In this document: positions 54,026 to 61,501 of the stretch, piece after piece
Numbering within the stretch: the stretch's first letter is position 1
Layout: each line of letters begins with the position of its first letter
Source of the DNA: JANWWM01 sp046292465
Lineage (GTDB): Bacteria; Bacteroidota; Chlorobiia; Chlorobiales; Thermochlorobacteraceae
DNA: 64,000 nucleotides
Direction of reading: 5' to 3'
NCBI GenBank assembly: GCA_046292465.1
Contig: JBKBRB010000002.1
Location: forward strand, 1 to 64,000
Notes under the pieces: generated by a model
Seen by the model: only the letters and a program-made list of their open reading frames with translations
Databases searched by the model: none
What the model was told of the DNA's origin: nothing
Made by a program: the position numbers and the translations under genes

Positions 54026-54437
54026 TCACTACTTTATTGATACAAGTTACATCATCGCATTAGAGATTTCAGACGACCAACACCACTTGCAAGCCCTGTC
54101 GCATTGGAATCGTCTCATTTCAAAACCGATTTATTTATCAACTACCTCATATGTGTTTGATGAAGTCGTAACTTTCTTCAATACACGCAAGTATCATTCA
54201 AAAGCATTAGAAGTCGGTAGATATTTATTAGATAGTCCTTCTGTGAATGTAGTTTTCGTTAGTGAAGCTCTCTTCTACGAAGGCTGGCAATACTTTCAAA
54301 AGCATGCGGATAAAACTTTTTCGTTAACAGATTGTCTTTCTTTTCTTGTGATGAAGAAGTTTCAAATCAATACAGCCTTGACTTTTGACAAGCATTTTTC
54401 CCAAGCCGGATTTACAGTTCAACCAACAAAACGTTAA
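54012..54437 (+). CDS. PIN-domain ribonuclease toxin (VapC-like)
   Basis: VapC toxins are Mg-dependent ribonucleases. This 141-aa protein keeps the acidic PIN residues: the first Asp in HYFIDTSYIIALE, a Glu in TTSYVFDEVVTFF, an Asp in SLTDCLSFLVMKK and a last Asp in TALTFDKHFSQAGF. The overlap with the upstream antitoxin gene shows they form a pair. All active-site positions appear intact, so it is probably functional. The pair occupies the right-hand part of the block that splits propionyl-CoA synthase, where an addiction module could help keep the insertion. Confidence 0.85.
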   Translation: MKANNHYFIDTSYIIALEISDDQHHLQALSHWNRLISKPIYLSTTSYVFDEVVTFFNTRKYHSKALEVGRYLLDSPSVNVVFVSEALFYEGWQYFQKHADKTFSLTDCLSFLVMKKFQINTALTFDKHFSQAGFTVQPTKR

Positions 54438-54564
54438 GTTTTTCACTTGTATACACCGTTACGGTCTTAACTTACGGATTTGAGTTCTACAAGTGCTCTC
54501 TCAAGTTAGACACAAAGTTTAGCCAATACAGATTCAAGTTCTTAACCTTTTCAATACTACGACC

Positions 54565-56940
54565 ATGACACAACAGGAAGCCTTCAAAATTGCCCTTCAA
54601 CTTCTTCTTTCAGGTCGCTCGATTGATGCCAATACTGCCAAAGAAATCGGACTTGTTGACGAACTCGCCGACAGCGACGCTGTTATTCGCGCCACAGAAC
54701 TTGCACGCGAATTTATTGCAGGCACAAACGGTCAATCGTTGAAATCAGCCTTTGAAGCACGTCGCGCCGCCACTCAATCGTGGGAGTTGCCCACTCAATT
54801 TCCTGAATCGCTCTTGCAAGACCCCGATATTCAAACGTTGATTGGCTCGCTCAAACACTCCGGGCGAGAAAAAGCCGTTGAGAAAATTTTGCACGCTTTG
54901 CGCGTTGGCTTTGAACAAGGCTTTTCAAAAGGGATTGAAACTGAAGCCAAACTTTTTGCTCAAGCCGTTGTAGCACGCGATGAAGGCAAAGCCGGCATCG
55001 AAGCGTTTTTGAATAAGCAAGCCAAGCCACTTCCACCACGTCCGCTGCGCATTAAAATCACTCCTGAACAAGAACAAGAACTCCTTGCAAAGGGCGATTT
55101 GCTTCCTGTTGATGCACCGTTCTTTCCAGGCATAACGAAAATTCCGAAGTATCAATACGCACTTGCGGTCGTGCGCGATGAAAAAACCGGCGCGATTCCA
55201 CACGGCGACCCGATTAAAGCCGAACAAAAAGTCATTACCACCGTTCCCGAACCTTCGCCGAATGAAGTGCTACTTTATATGCTCACCAGCGAAATTAACT
55301 TCAACGACATTTGGGGCATTCAAGGCATTCCCGTCTCGCAAATGGAGGCGAACGACCAAGATGTTTATATCACAGGAAGCGGCGGACTTGCGCTCATTGT
55401 TGCCGTCGGCTCGGAAGTCTTGCGCGAAGGACGCTTGAAAGTGGGCGACTTGGTTACGGTTTATTCAGGGCAATCGGATTTGCTTTCACCACAAGCCGCC
55501 TTAGACCCCATGTTCTGCGACTTCAGAATTCAAGGCTACGAAACCGGCGATGGCTCGCATCAACAATTTATGGTCTCGCAAGCCCCGCAATGCCACAAAA
55601 AGCCACAAGACCTCACACTTGAAGCGGCAGGCAGTTATGTGCTCAACGTTGGCACGGTTTTTCGCGCACTTTTCACGACACTTCAAATCGAGAGCAACAA
55701 ATCCATTTTCATTGAAGGCGCGGCAACTGGCACTGGCAACGAAGCCTTGAAAATCGCCGTCAAATCAGGCTTGAATGTGATTGGGCTTGTCTCAAGCGAT
55801 GAGCGCGGCAAAAGTATCGAGGCACAAGGCGCAAAGTATATCAACCGTAAAGACAAATCGCTTGAGAAGATTTTCACCAAGATTCCTGAAAAGCCAAGCG
55901 ACATCAAAAAGTGGGCGAAAGATGGTGAAGTTTTCCTAAAAAAAATCAAATCGCACAACGGCGGCAAACTTGTCGATTATGCAGTCTCGCATGCAGGCGA
56001 GCAATCCTTTCCGCGCACGTTTCAAGCCTTAGCGCAAGGCGGCACGCTCACCTTCTACGGCGCATCGAGCGGCTATCACTTTACTTTTCTCGGCAAGAAA
56101 GGCACATCCACACCTGACGCCATGCTCTCCAAAATTCGCTTCCGCGCTAATGACTCTGCGCTGTGTTATTACGGCACAAGCGTCGATAAGTCGGGCATTG
56201 TTGACGAAGTCGGATTGGAAATCATTGAGACTTTGCGTGAGCGTAAGGCTCGCATTGTGGTTGCGTGTTACACCGATGCACAAAAGGAATTTATCGAGTC
56301 GCTCGGTTTTGGCGATTCCATCAAAAGTGTGATTTCACTTGAAGCAATGAAACGGCGTTACCAAGATGATTTTGAGTGGCAAGCACCAATGAAATCTCTA
56401 CCTGACGCCCGCAAGGAAACAGCGAAGTTCAAACAAGCGGTGCAGGAGTTTAACGACAAAACGCTCAAACCCTTTGGTGGTGAAGTTGGCAAAGCCTTGC
56501 GTTCGCCTGATAATCCGCGCGGCAATCCTGATGTGGTTTTTGAGCGTGCAGGTCATGATGCACTTGCCGTGTCGACAGCGGTCGTTAAGCCTTTCACAGG
56601 CAAAGTGATTTATTCAGAGGAAATGAACGGCAAGCGATATAGTTTTTATGCGCCACAAGTGTGGATGCGTCAGCGCCGAATTTACATGCCTTCCGCCAAC
56701 ATCTTCGGCACGCACCTTTGCAACGCTTATGAAGTTTCCGTCATGAACGATATGGTTGACGCTGGCCTGATTGAAATCTCGGAACCTTATGTCGTTAGTT
56801 TCGATGAAATTCCGCAAGCGCATCAAGATATGTGGGAAAATAAGCACAAAGCAGGCAATTATGTCGGCAATCATTGCTTACCGCAAACAGGCTTGAAGAC
56901 AAAGGAAGAACTTTTCAATGCGTGGAGTTTGAAGAAGTAG
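54565..56940 (+). CDS. pcs: Propionyl-CoA synthase, C-terminal fragment (end of hydratase + enoyl-CoA reductase)
   Basis: The 791-aa frame begins in the middle of the crotonase domain: QQEAFKIALQLLLSGRSIDANTAKEIGLVDEL is the C-terminal helical part that normally follows the TQRLPRIL segment of the upstream fragment. After a helical linker comes a crotonyl-CoA reductase/carboxylase-type medium-chain reductase domain from about residue 180, with ITTVPEPSPNEVLLYMLTSEINFNDIWGIQG and the NADPH-binding loop FIEGAATGTGNEALKIAVKSG near 384. The ATG and ACA codons seem to come from the inserted DNA; homology starts at CAACAGGAA. There is no clear Shine-Dalgarno site. The frame has no internal stop, so it may be expressed and assemble with the upstream part. 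Confidence 0.92.
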   Translation: MTQQEAFKIALQLLLSGRSIDANTAKEIGLVDELADSDAVIRATELAREFIAGTNGQSLKSAFEARRAATQSWELPTQFPESLLQDPDIQTLIGSLKHSGREKAVEKILHALRVGFEQGFSKGIETEAKLFAQAVVARDEGKAGIEAFLNKQAKPLPPRPLRIKITPEQEQELLAKGDLLPVDAPFFPGITKIPKYQYALAVVRDEKTGAIPHGDPIKAEQKVITTVPEPSPNEVLLYMLTSEINFNDIWGIQGIPVSQMEANDQDVYITGSGGLALIVAVGSEVLREGRLKVGDLVTVYSGQSDLLSPQAALDPMFCDFRIQGYETGDGSHQQFMVSQAPQCHKKPQDLTLEAAGSYVLNVGTVFRALFTTLQIESNKSIFIEGAATGTGNEALKIAVKSGLNVIGLVSSDERGKSIEAQGAKYINRKDKSLEKIFTKIPEKPSDIKKWAKDGEVFLKKIKSHNGGKLVDYAVSHAGEQSFPRTFQALAQGGTLTFYGASSGYHFTFLGKKGTSTPDAMLSKIRFRANDSALCYYGTSVDKSGIVDEVGLEIIETLRERKARIVVACYTDAQKEFIESLGFGDSIKSVISLEAMKRRYQDDFEWQAPMKSLPDARKETAKFKQAVQEFNDKTLKPFGGEVGKALRSPDNPRGNPDVVFERAGHDALAVSTAVVKPFTGKVIYSEEMNGKRYSFYAPQVWMRQRRIYMPSANIFGTHLCNAYEVSVMNDMVDAGLIEISEPYVVSFDEIPQAHQDMWENKHKAGNYVGNHCLPQTGLKTKEELFNAWSLKK
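54571..54579. repeat. Right copy of 9-bp direct repeat CAACAGGAA
   Basis: Partner of 53738-53746. It encodes Gln-Gln-Glu in the downstream propionyl-CoA synthase half and marks where clear host homology resumes. Confidence 0.5.
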
Positions 56941-57050
56941 GCTGTTCTTGTCTCAATAGCTACGAAGCATTGTCTCTTATTGCGATTAGAGAAGGTTTTT
57001 ATTTGCAAGCCCTTCTCTCTACATTCGCGCATAACTTAACTGAACAACTG

Positions 57051-57323
57051 ATGACGAAAACTCTTGAAGCAATTTATGACGGCGAAGACTTGAAACTTAC
57101 CGAACCGCTTAACTTGCCACCAAATACCAAAGTAAAAATCACCATTGATGTTCTAAGCGATATTGAGGTGAATGAAAAAAGAAAAGCACTGTTTGACGCA
57201 TTAGAAAAAACACAGGGCATTTGAGCAAATCGCTCTGATAACGATAAAGTCTATCGAGAATTAGAGGAAAATTGGGAAAAATGGAACAACGAACTCAAAT
57301 CCTTGTCGACACGACCATCTTAA
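57051..57323 (+). pseudogene. AF2212/DUF104-like antitoxin gene with in-frame stop
   Basis: The ATG at 57051 opens a short protein, MTKTLEAIYDGEDLKLTEPL, typical of the DUF104 (AF2212-like) antitoxins that begin with a strand pair and NLPPNTKVKITID. A TGA at 57222-57224 stops it after 57 aa. The same frame then continues as ANRSDNDKVYRELEENWEKW to a TAA at 57321-57323, which would give the usual length of about 90 aa. The cognate toxin start overlaps this tail. The in-frame stop and truncated toxin suggest decay, although a 57-aa product might still be made. Confidence 0.65.
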
Positions 57324-57334
57324 TTCCACGCTAA
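57281..57334 (+). pseudogene. Remnant of a PIN-domain toxin (17 codons)
   Basis: An ATG at 57281, inside the antitoxin tail, opens MEQRTQILVDTTILIPR and stops at 57332. The V-D-T-x-I-L motif is the first strand and catalytic Asp of PIN toxins, and the overlap geometry is that of a TA pair. No continuing PIN domain is visible in the next 130 bp, so the toxin has been lost. Confidence 0.6.
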
Positions 57335-57465
57335 TCGCTCAAAACAGAGTCCCAGACCTGTCTTTAATTCACTTGTAACTCTCTTCTTGCTTTACCAATC
57401 GATAAGCGTTTCTCGCGCTTCTTTTTTACATTTGCACGCCACAACAACTGACGCACGTATCTATC

Positions 57466-58074
57466 ATGGACGACATACAAGCACTGAACCTCGACCTCTT
57501 TTTTGCGATTAACAACGGGCTTAAAAGTCCGCTCGGCGATGTGTTTTTAGGCTACACGACTTATTTGGGTGACGGCATGGTGATGTATCCGCTTGCAATT
57601 CTCGGACTGTTTTTGATAGACCGTAAGCGATTTTGGACGCACTTCGGATTTGTCGCCATAGCGGCGGTTCTTGGCGGTGTAGTTGCGCAAGTTTTGAAGT
57701 CTTATTTCAACGCGCCGCGTCCGCTTGCGTTTTTTGCCGAAGCGATTCAACATGGCGAGGTGGTGGTAAATGTGATGTTTGAGCCACTTCGTGCTCGTTC
57801 ATTTCCGTCAGGGCACTCGCAGACGGCGTTCACATTTGCGCACATGTTTTCGTTTCTTCTTTCGCGCACTTCCCTTAACAAAAATCAAGTGCGTATGTTG
57901 CAAGTTGTGCTTTATAGTTTAGCCACATTGACCTCTCTTTCGCGCGTTTATGTCGGCGTGCATTTTCCAATTGATATTTTGGCGGGAGCGGCGATTGGCA
58001 TTTTCTTTTCTCAACTTGTGATTTGGGGCGTTCGCTTTTATGAAACTTCAAACATTCTGAAACCTTCTTCCTGA
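57466..58074 (+). CDS. PAP2 superfamily membrane phosphatase
   Basis: This 202-aa integral protein contains the three PAP2 phosphatase motifs: a K-x6-RP-like stretch in VLKSYFNAPRPLAFF, the SGH of RARSFPSGHSQTAFTFAHMF, and SR-x5-H in SLSRVYVGVHFPIDILAG. Four or five membrane helices surround them. Such enzymes remove phosphate from undecaprenyl pyrophosphate, phosphatidic acid or lipid A precursors. The following DUF4293 gene starts 7 bp after it and pdxA follows after 6 bp, so they form an operon. The substrate is not decidable. Confidence 0.88.
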   Translation: MDDIQALNLDLFFAINNGLKSPLGDVFLGYTTYLGDGMVMYPLAILGLFLIDRKRFWTHFGFVAIAAVLGGVVAQVLKSYFNAPRPLAFFAEAIQHGEVVVNVMFEPLRARSFPSGHSQTAFTFAHMFSFLLSRTSLNKNQVRMLQVVLYSLATLTSLSRVYVGVHFPIDILAGAAIGIFFSQLVIWGVRFYETSNILKPSS

Positions 58075-58081
58075 ATTAGCG

Positions 58082-58564
58082 ATGTTTTTTCGTCTTCAAA
58101 GTCTTTACCTTTTGCTTGCGCTTTTGTGCGCGCTCTTCAACATGAATTTCTATCCATTTTGGCGATACGATTTTCTCGCGCCTGACGGCTCGGCAATCTC
58201 CGAACCGATGTGGCTGTATGGACTTTCAATTTTTGGTCGGAGTGGCGAAGTTAGCCTTGTTTTTTATGCGTTTAACATTGCACTGTGTTTGAGCGGTGTG
58301 CTTGCACTTGTTTCGCTTTTTCTTTTCAAGAATCGCAAGCGTCAAGCCTTGCTGTGTTATGTCGGGACGTTAGTTTCGTTTATCGCCGTTGCGTGCGCAC
58401 TTCTTGCTTCGTTTGCGTTGAAGTCAAAACTTGGCAACGACGCCGTTGAAAGCACGCCTGAACTTGGCTTTTATGCGCTTGCGTTTATGCCGATTCTCTT
58501 TTTCGTTGCCGCACGCGCGATTTCAAAAGATGAAGAAATTGCAACCGCTTATCAACGGCTTTAA
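58082..58564 (+). CDS. DUF4293 membrane protein
   Basis: A 160-aa protein with four predicted helices. It begins FFRLQSLYLLLALLCALFNMNFYPFW and ends with the DUF4293-typical cytoplasmic tail ARAISKDEEIATAYQRL. DUF4293 proteins are almost confined to Bacteroidetes and Chlorobi and have no known function; their presence supports the phylum placement. The gene lies between a PAP2 phosphatase and pdxA with very short spacers. Confidence 0.85.
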   Translation: MFFRLQSLYLLLALLCALFNMNFYPFWRYDFLAPDGSAISEPMWLYGLSIFGRSGEVSLVFYAFNIALCLSGVLALVSLFLFKNRKRQALLCYVGTLVSFIAVACALLASFALKSKLGNDAVESTPELGFYALAFMPILFFVAARAISKDEEIATAYQRL

Positions 58565-58570
58565 CACACG

Positions 58571-59602
58571 ATGCACACAAAGCCGATTATTTTACTCACG
58601 CAGGGCGATATTAACGGAATTGGGACAGAGCTCATTTTGAAATCCTTTCCGAAACTTCGCCGCTTGAACACTCAACTTTGTGCGGTTGGCTCATTGCGCG
58701 AATTTGAGTTTCATCGTCAGCATCTTGGCTTGTCCATTACGCTTTCTGAAATCGATTCTCTCGATAAACTTTCCTCACTGCCGCGCACAGCCCTTCCAAT
58801 TTTGAATCTGGAACACAAGGCAAAAACGCATTTCGGTAAAATTCGCGCCGATGCGGGCGACCTTTCGATGAAAGCCGTCGAGCATGCCGCCATTCTTTGT
58901 CTCGAGCGCAAAGCCGACGCGATGGTAACTGCGCCGATTCACAAAGAAGCAATTTCAAAAGCAGGCTGGAAGTTTGAAGGACACACGGATTATCTTGCCG
59001 CGCTTTCAAGCCGACAAGTTCAAATGCTTCTTGTGGACGAGCGTTCAAAATTGCGCGTCGCACTTGCAACCGTTCATGTTCCAATCTCCAAAGTCTCGGA
59101 ACGCTTGATTTCACAAGGGATTTCGGACAAGGTTGCGATGCTTGACGAAGCGTTGAAGCGCGATTTCGGCATTGCAAAGCCGCGCATTGCCGTTTTAGGA
59201 CTCAATCCGCATGCCTCGGACGGTGGCGTGATTGGCAAAGAGGAAGAAGAGGTCTTGAAGCCGATGTTGAAAACATTGAAGCGCAAATATGCACTCGATG
59301 GCGTCTTTGCGGCTGATGGATTTTTCGGCGCGAAACACTATCGTAACTACGATGCGGTGCTGGCAATGTATCACGACCAAGCCTTGATTCCGTTTAAGAT
59401 GTTGGCTTTTGAAACCGGCGTTAATCTCACGCTCGGCTTGCCGTTTGTGCGCACCTCGCCCGACCATGGAACTGCTTTTGACATTGCAGGCAAAGGCGTT
59501 GCGAATGCTTCAAGTTTCATTTGCGCCGTTGAACTTGCGCTCAAATTATCTTTTTCGCGCAAGGCACATGCTATGCCATTTCCAACCGACCAAGCGCATT
59601 GA
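58571..59602 (+). CDS. pdxA: 4-hydroxythreonine-4-phosphate dehydrogenase
   Basis: PdxA oxidises 4-phosphohydroxy-L-threonine in pyridoxal phosphate synthesis. The 343-aa protein shows the family sequence throughout: ITQGDINGIGTELILKSFP, the metal-site region AMVTAPIHKEAISKAGWKFEGHTDYLAAL, VALATVHVPISKVSERL, LGLNPHASDGGVIGKEEE and the final MYHDQALIPFKMLAFETGVNLTLGLPFVRTSPDHGTAFDIAGKG. It is the third gene of the PAP2-DUF4293-pdxA operon. Its last 32 bp overlap the convergent SRPBCC gene. Confidence 0.95.
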   Translation: MHTKPIILLTQGDINGIGTELILKSFPKLRRLNTQLCAVGSLREFEFHRQHLGLSITLSEIDSLDKLSSLPRTALPILNLEHKAKTHFGKIRADAGDLSMKAVEHAAILCLERKADAMVTAPIHKEAISKAGWKFEGHTDYLAALSSRQVQMLLVDERSKLRVALATVHVPISKVSERLISQGISDKVAMLDEALKRDFGIAKPRIAVLGLNPHASDGGVIGKEEEEVLKPMLKTLKRKYALDGVFAADGFFGAKHYRNYDAVLAMYHDQALIPFKMLAFETGVNLTLGLPFVRTSPDHGTAFDIAGKGVANASSFICAVELALKLSFSRKAHAMPFPTDQAH

Positions 59603-60092
59603 CGGTGTTCTGCAAAAATTCCGTCGCAATCGTCTGCATTTTGTTTTTCATCTGCGCCGACATAAACGCCTCGCCCATCAACATTCCAAGCGGATGCAGT
59701 TCCGTTCCTGAATTTCGATGCAGTTCAATCGAGAGGTTCATTGTAACCAGCGTCTGCTCAGGCGCAACATACTCAAAGGCAAGCGTGCAATCCATCAAAT
59801 TCCTTTGTCCGTTGCGCAAGGCGTGATGATGAAATGTATCGTTTTCGTGATGATATTCGGTCAAAATCCGAAGGTTAATCGGCGCGGCGAGCGGCATTGG
59901 AATTTCATACTCCCACTCATAGAGCGGCTTTGCGTCAGGACTTTCACCGACAGGACGAACCGCTTTGACATTCGGCATATATTGCTCAAAGGTTTTGGGG
60001 CTTGCAAGAAATTCCATTAAGCGGGATTTTTCAATCGGGACATCATACACGGTGCAAATTTGCGCACCGACTTGAAACATGTTCGTTTGCAT
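59571..60092 (-). CDS. SRPBCC/START-like lipid-binding-fold protein
   Basis: This 173-aa protein looks like a polyketide-cyclase/START-type helix-grip fold: an N-terminal strand (QICTVYDVPIEKSRLMEFLASPKTFEQYMPNVKAVRPVG), central strands LYEWEYEIPMP and NLRILTEYHHEND, and a long C-terminal helix (PLGMLMGEAFMSAQMKNKMQTIATEFLQNTVNAL). Proteins of this fold bind hydrophobic ligands or act as cyclases, and Chlorobi carry several of unknown role. It is convergent with and overlaps pdxA, and is divergent from the RlmI-like gene. Confidence 0.75.
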   Translation of the reverse strand: MQTNMFQVGAQICTVYDVPIEKSRLMEFLASPKTFEQYMPNVKAVRPVGESPDAKPLYEWEYEIPMPLAAPINLRILTEYHHENDTFHHHALRNGQRNLMDCTLAFEYVAPEQTLVTMNLSIELHRNSGTELHPLGMLMGEAFMSAQMKNKMQTIATEFLQNTVNALGRLEMA

Positions 60093-60219
60093 TGTCCGAA
60101 GTAAAATAAGTGTTGTCGGCGTAACCGTTCTTCGAACTTCTTCTTTGATTACGATTAAATTAACAAACTCTTTTCAATCTTGTATTCGTTTCAACCGTTT
60201 CGTTTTCAACCATCTCGAC

Positions 60220-61395
60220 ATGCACAAACTCACCTTGCGCAAAAACGAAGAACGCCGACTCCGCGCGGGGCATCAATGGATTTTCAGCAATGAACTCCTT
60301 GATGTTCCAAAGCATATTCCTGCAGGCGAAGTCGTCGCGCTTTATTCACACGCCAATCATTTTCTCGGCATTGGATTTTTTAATCCGCACTCGCTTATTT
60401 CGTTTCGCTTGCTTTCAGAAGTCCAACAAGAAATTTCACAAACCTTTTTTGAAGCGCGATTCCAACAAGCCTACGACCTGCGCAAAAAACTTTATCCCGA
60501 AAGCCATACCAACGCCTTCCGCCTTGTTCATGCCGAAAGCGACCGCCTTTCAGGCTTGATTATCGATAAGTTTGATTCCGTTTTTTCAGTACAAACTTTT
60601 TCGGCAGGCATGGAAAAACACTTGCCCGACATTTGCAATGCCTTGAACTCTCTTTTTTCGCCGAAGGCAATCGTCATTCGCAACGAATCCGAACTGCGCT
60701 TGCTCGAAGGCTTATCGCCATACAAGCGCGTTGAATACGGCTCTCTTGAAGGCAACATTGAGATTTACGACGGCGATATTTTTTATTTGGTTGATGTGTT
60801 AAACGGACACAAGACGGGATTTTTTTTAGACCAGCGCGAAAACCGAAAAGCCATTCGTCCGTTCGCTCATAACGCCGACGTGCTCGATGTTTTCACCAGC
60901 GACGGCGGATTCGCGCTCAATGCGTGTAAAGCCCAAGCCAAAAGCGTTCTAGCCATTGATGCCTCTGACGATGCACTCGCTCGCACCACACGCAACGCCG
61001 AGCGCAATGGCTTTTCACAACTGCAAACCCTTAAAGCCGATGCCTTCAATGTTTTGGAAGAATTTGTGAAAGAAAAGCGTCAATACGACCTTGTGATGCT
61101 CGACCCGCCAAGCCTGACAAAATCAAAGAAAACTGTTGCAACCGCTCTTCAAGCCTATCGCAAACTCAATCGATTAGGAATTTCTCTTGTGAAGCCAAAC
61201 GGATTTTTTGCAACGTCCTCTTGCTCTCACCACATTGGCGAATCAGAGTTTTTCGAGACCGTTCAGAAAGCCAGTCGTGATGCCAAGCGCGAAATCGTGT
61301 TGCTTCAAAAAGCCTCACAAGCCCCTGACCACCCCGTCTTGCTTGCTATGCCTGAAACAAGGTATTTGAAGTTTGGTTTGTTTTTCGTTCGCTAA
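60220..61395 (+). CDS. Class I SAM-dependent rRNA methyltransferase, RlmI-like
   Basis: The start at 60220 (MHKLTLRKNEERRLRAGHQWIFSNELLDV) gives 391 aa with an N-terminal PUA RNA-binding domain. An EEHD-like middle and a Rossmann methyltransferase follow, with VLDVFTSDGGFALNACKAQAKSVLAIDAS as motif I, DLVMLDPPSLTKSK as the catalytic DPPS motif and FFATSSCSHHI. RlmI methylates a cytosine of 23S rRNA at C5. The length and order agree with that family. The longer frame to 60079 adds no conserved residues. Confidence 0.88.
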   Translation: MHKLTLRKNEERRLRAGHQWIFSNELLDVPKHIPAGEVVALYSHANHFLGIGFFNPHSLISFRLLSEVQQEISQTFFEARFQQAYDLRKKLYPESHTNAFRLVHAESDRLSGLIIDKFDSVFSVQTFSAGMEKHLPDICNALNSLFSPKAIVIRNESELRLLEGLSPYKRVEYGSLEGNIEIYDGDIFYLVDVLNGHKTGFFLDQRENRKAIRPFAHNADVLDVFTSDGGFALNACKAQAKSVLAIDASDDALARTTRNAERNGFSQLQTLKADAFNVLEEFVKEKRQYDLVMLDPPSLTKSKKTVATALQAYRKLNRLGISLVKPNGFFATSSCSHHIGESEFFETVQKASRDAKREIVLLQKASQAPDHPVLLAMPETRYLKFGLFFVR

Positions 61396-61401
61396 AACCG
61401 A

Positions 61402-61493
61402 GAACACCGATGAAACGGATTAGACGGACTTTCACGGATTTCTTTCTCAAAAAAATCTGTGTCCTTTCTGCAAAATCCGTCCAATCGGTGTTC
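61402..61493. repeat. Long imperfect inverted repeat between convergent genes
   Basis: GAACACCGAT at 61402-61411 pairs with ATCGGTGTTC at 61484-61493. Just inside, GGATTAGACGGA and TCCGTCCAAT continue the similarity, with a CACGGATTT-type core. It lies in the 106-bp space between convergent genes and could act as a two-way terminator or as a dispersed intergenic repeat; related CGGATT-rich bits occur near 23640 and 30390. Confidence 0.5.
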
Positions 61494-61501
61494 CATCAGA
61501 C

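Noticed and set aside
53747..54570. A classical transposon carrying the toxin-antitoxin pair
   Set aside because: There is a possible 9-bp target repeat, but no transposase and no terminal inverted repeats could be found.
57222..57224. TGA as a selenocysteine codon or programmed read-through
   Set aside because: No SECIS-like hairpin or selenoprotein family match; the truncated toxin next to it makes simple decay more likely.
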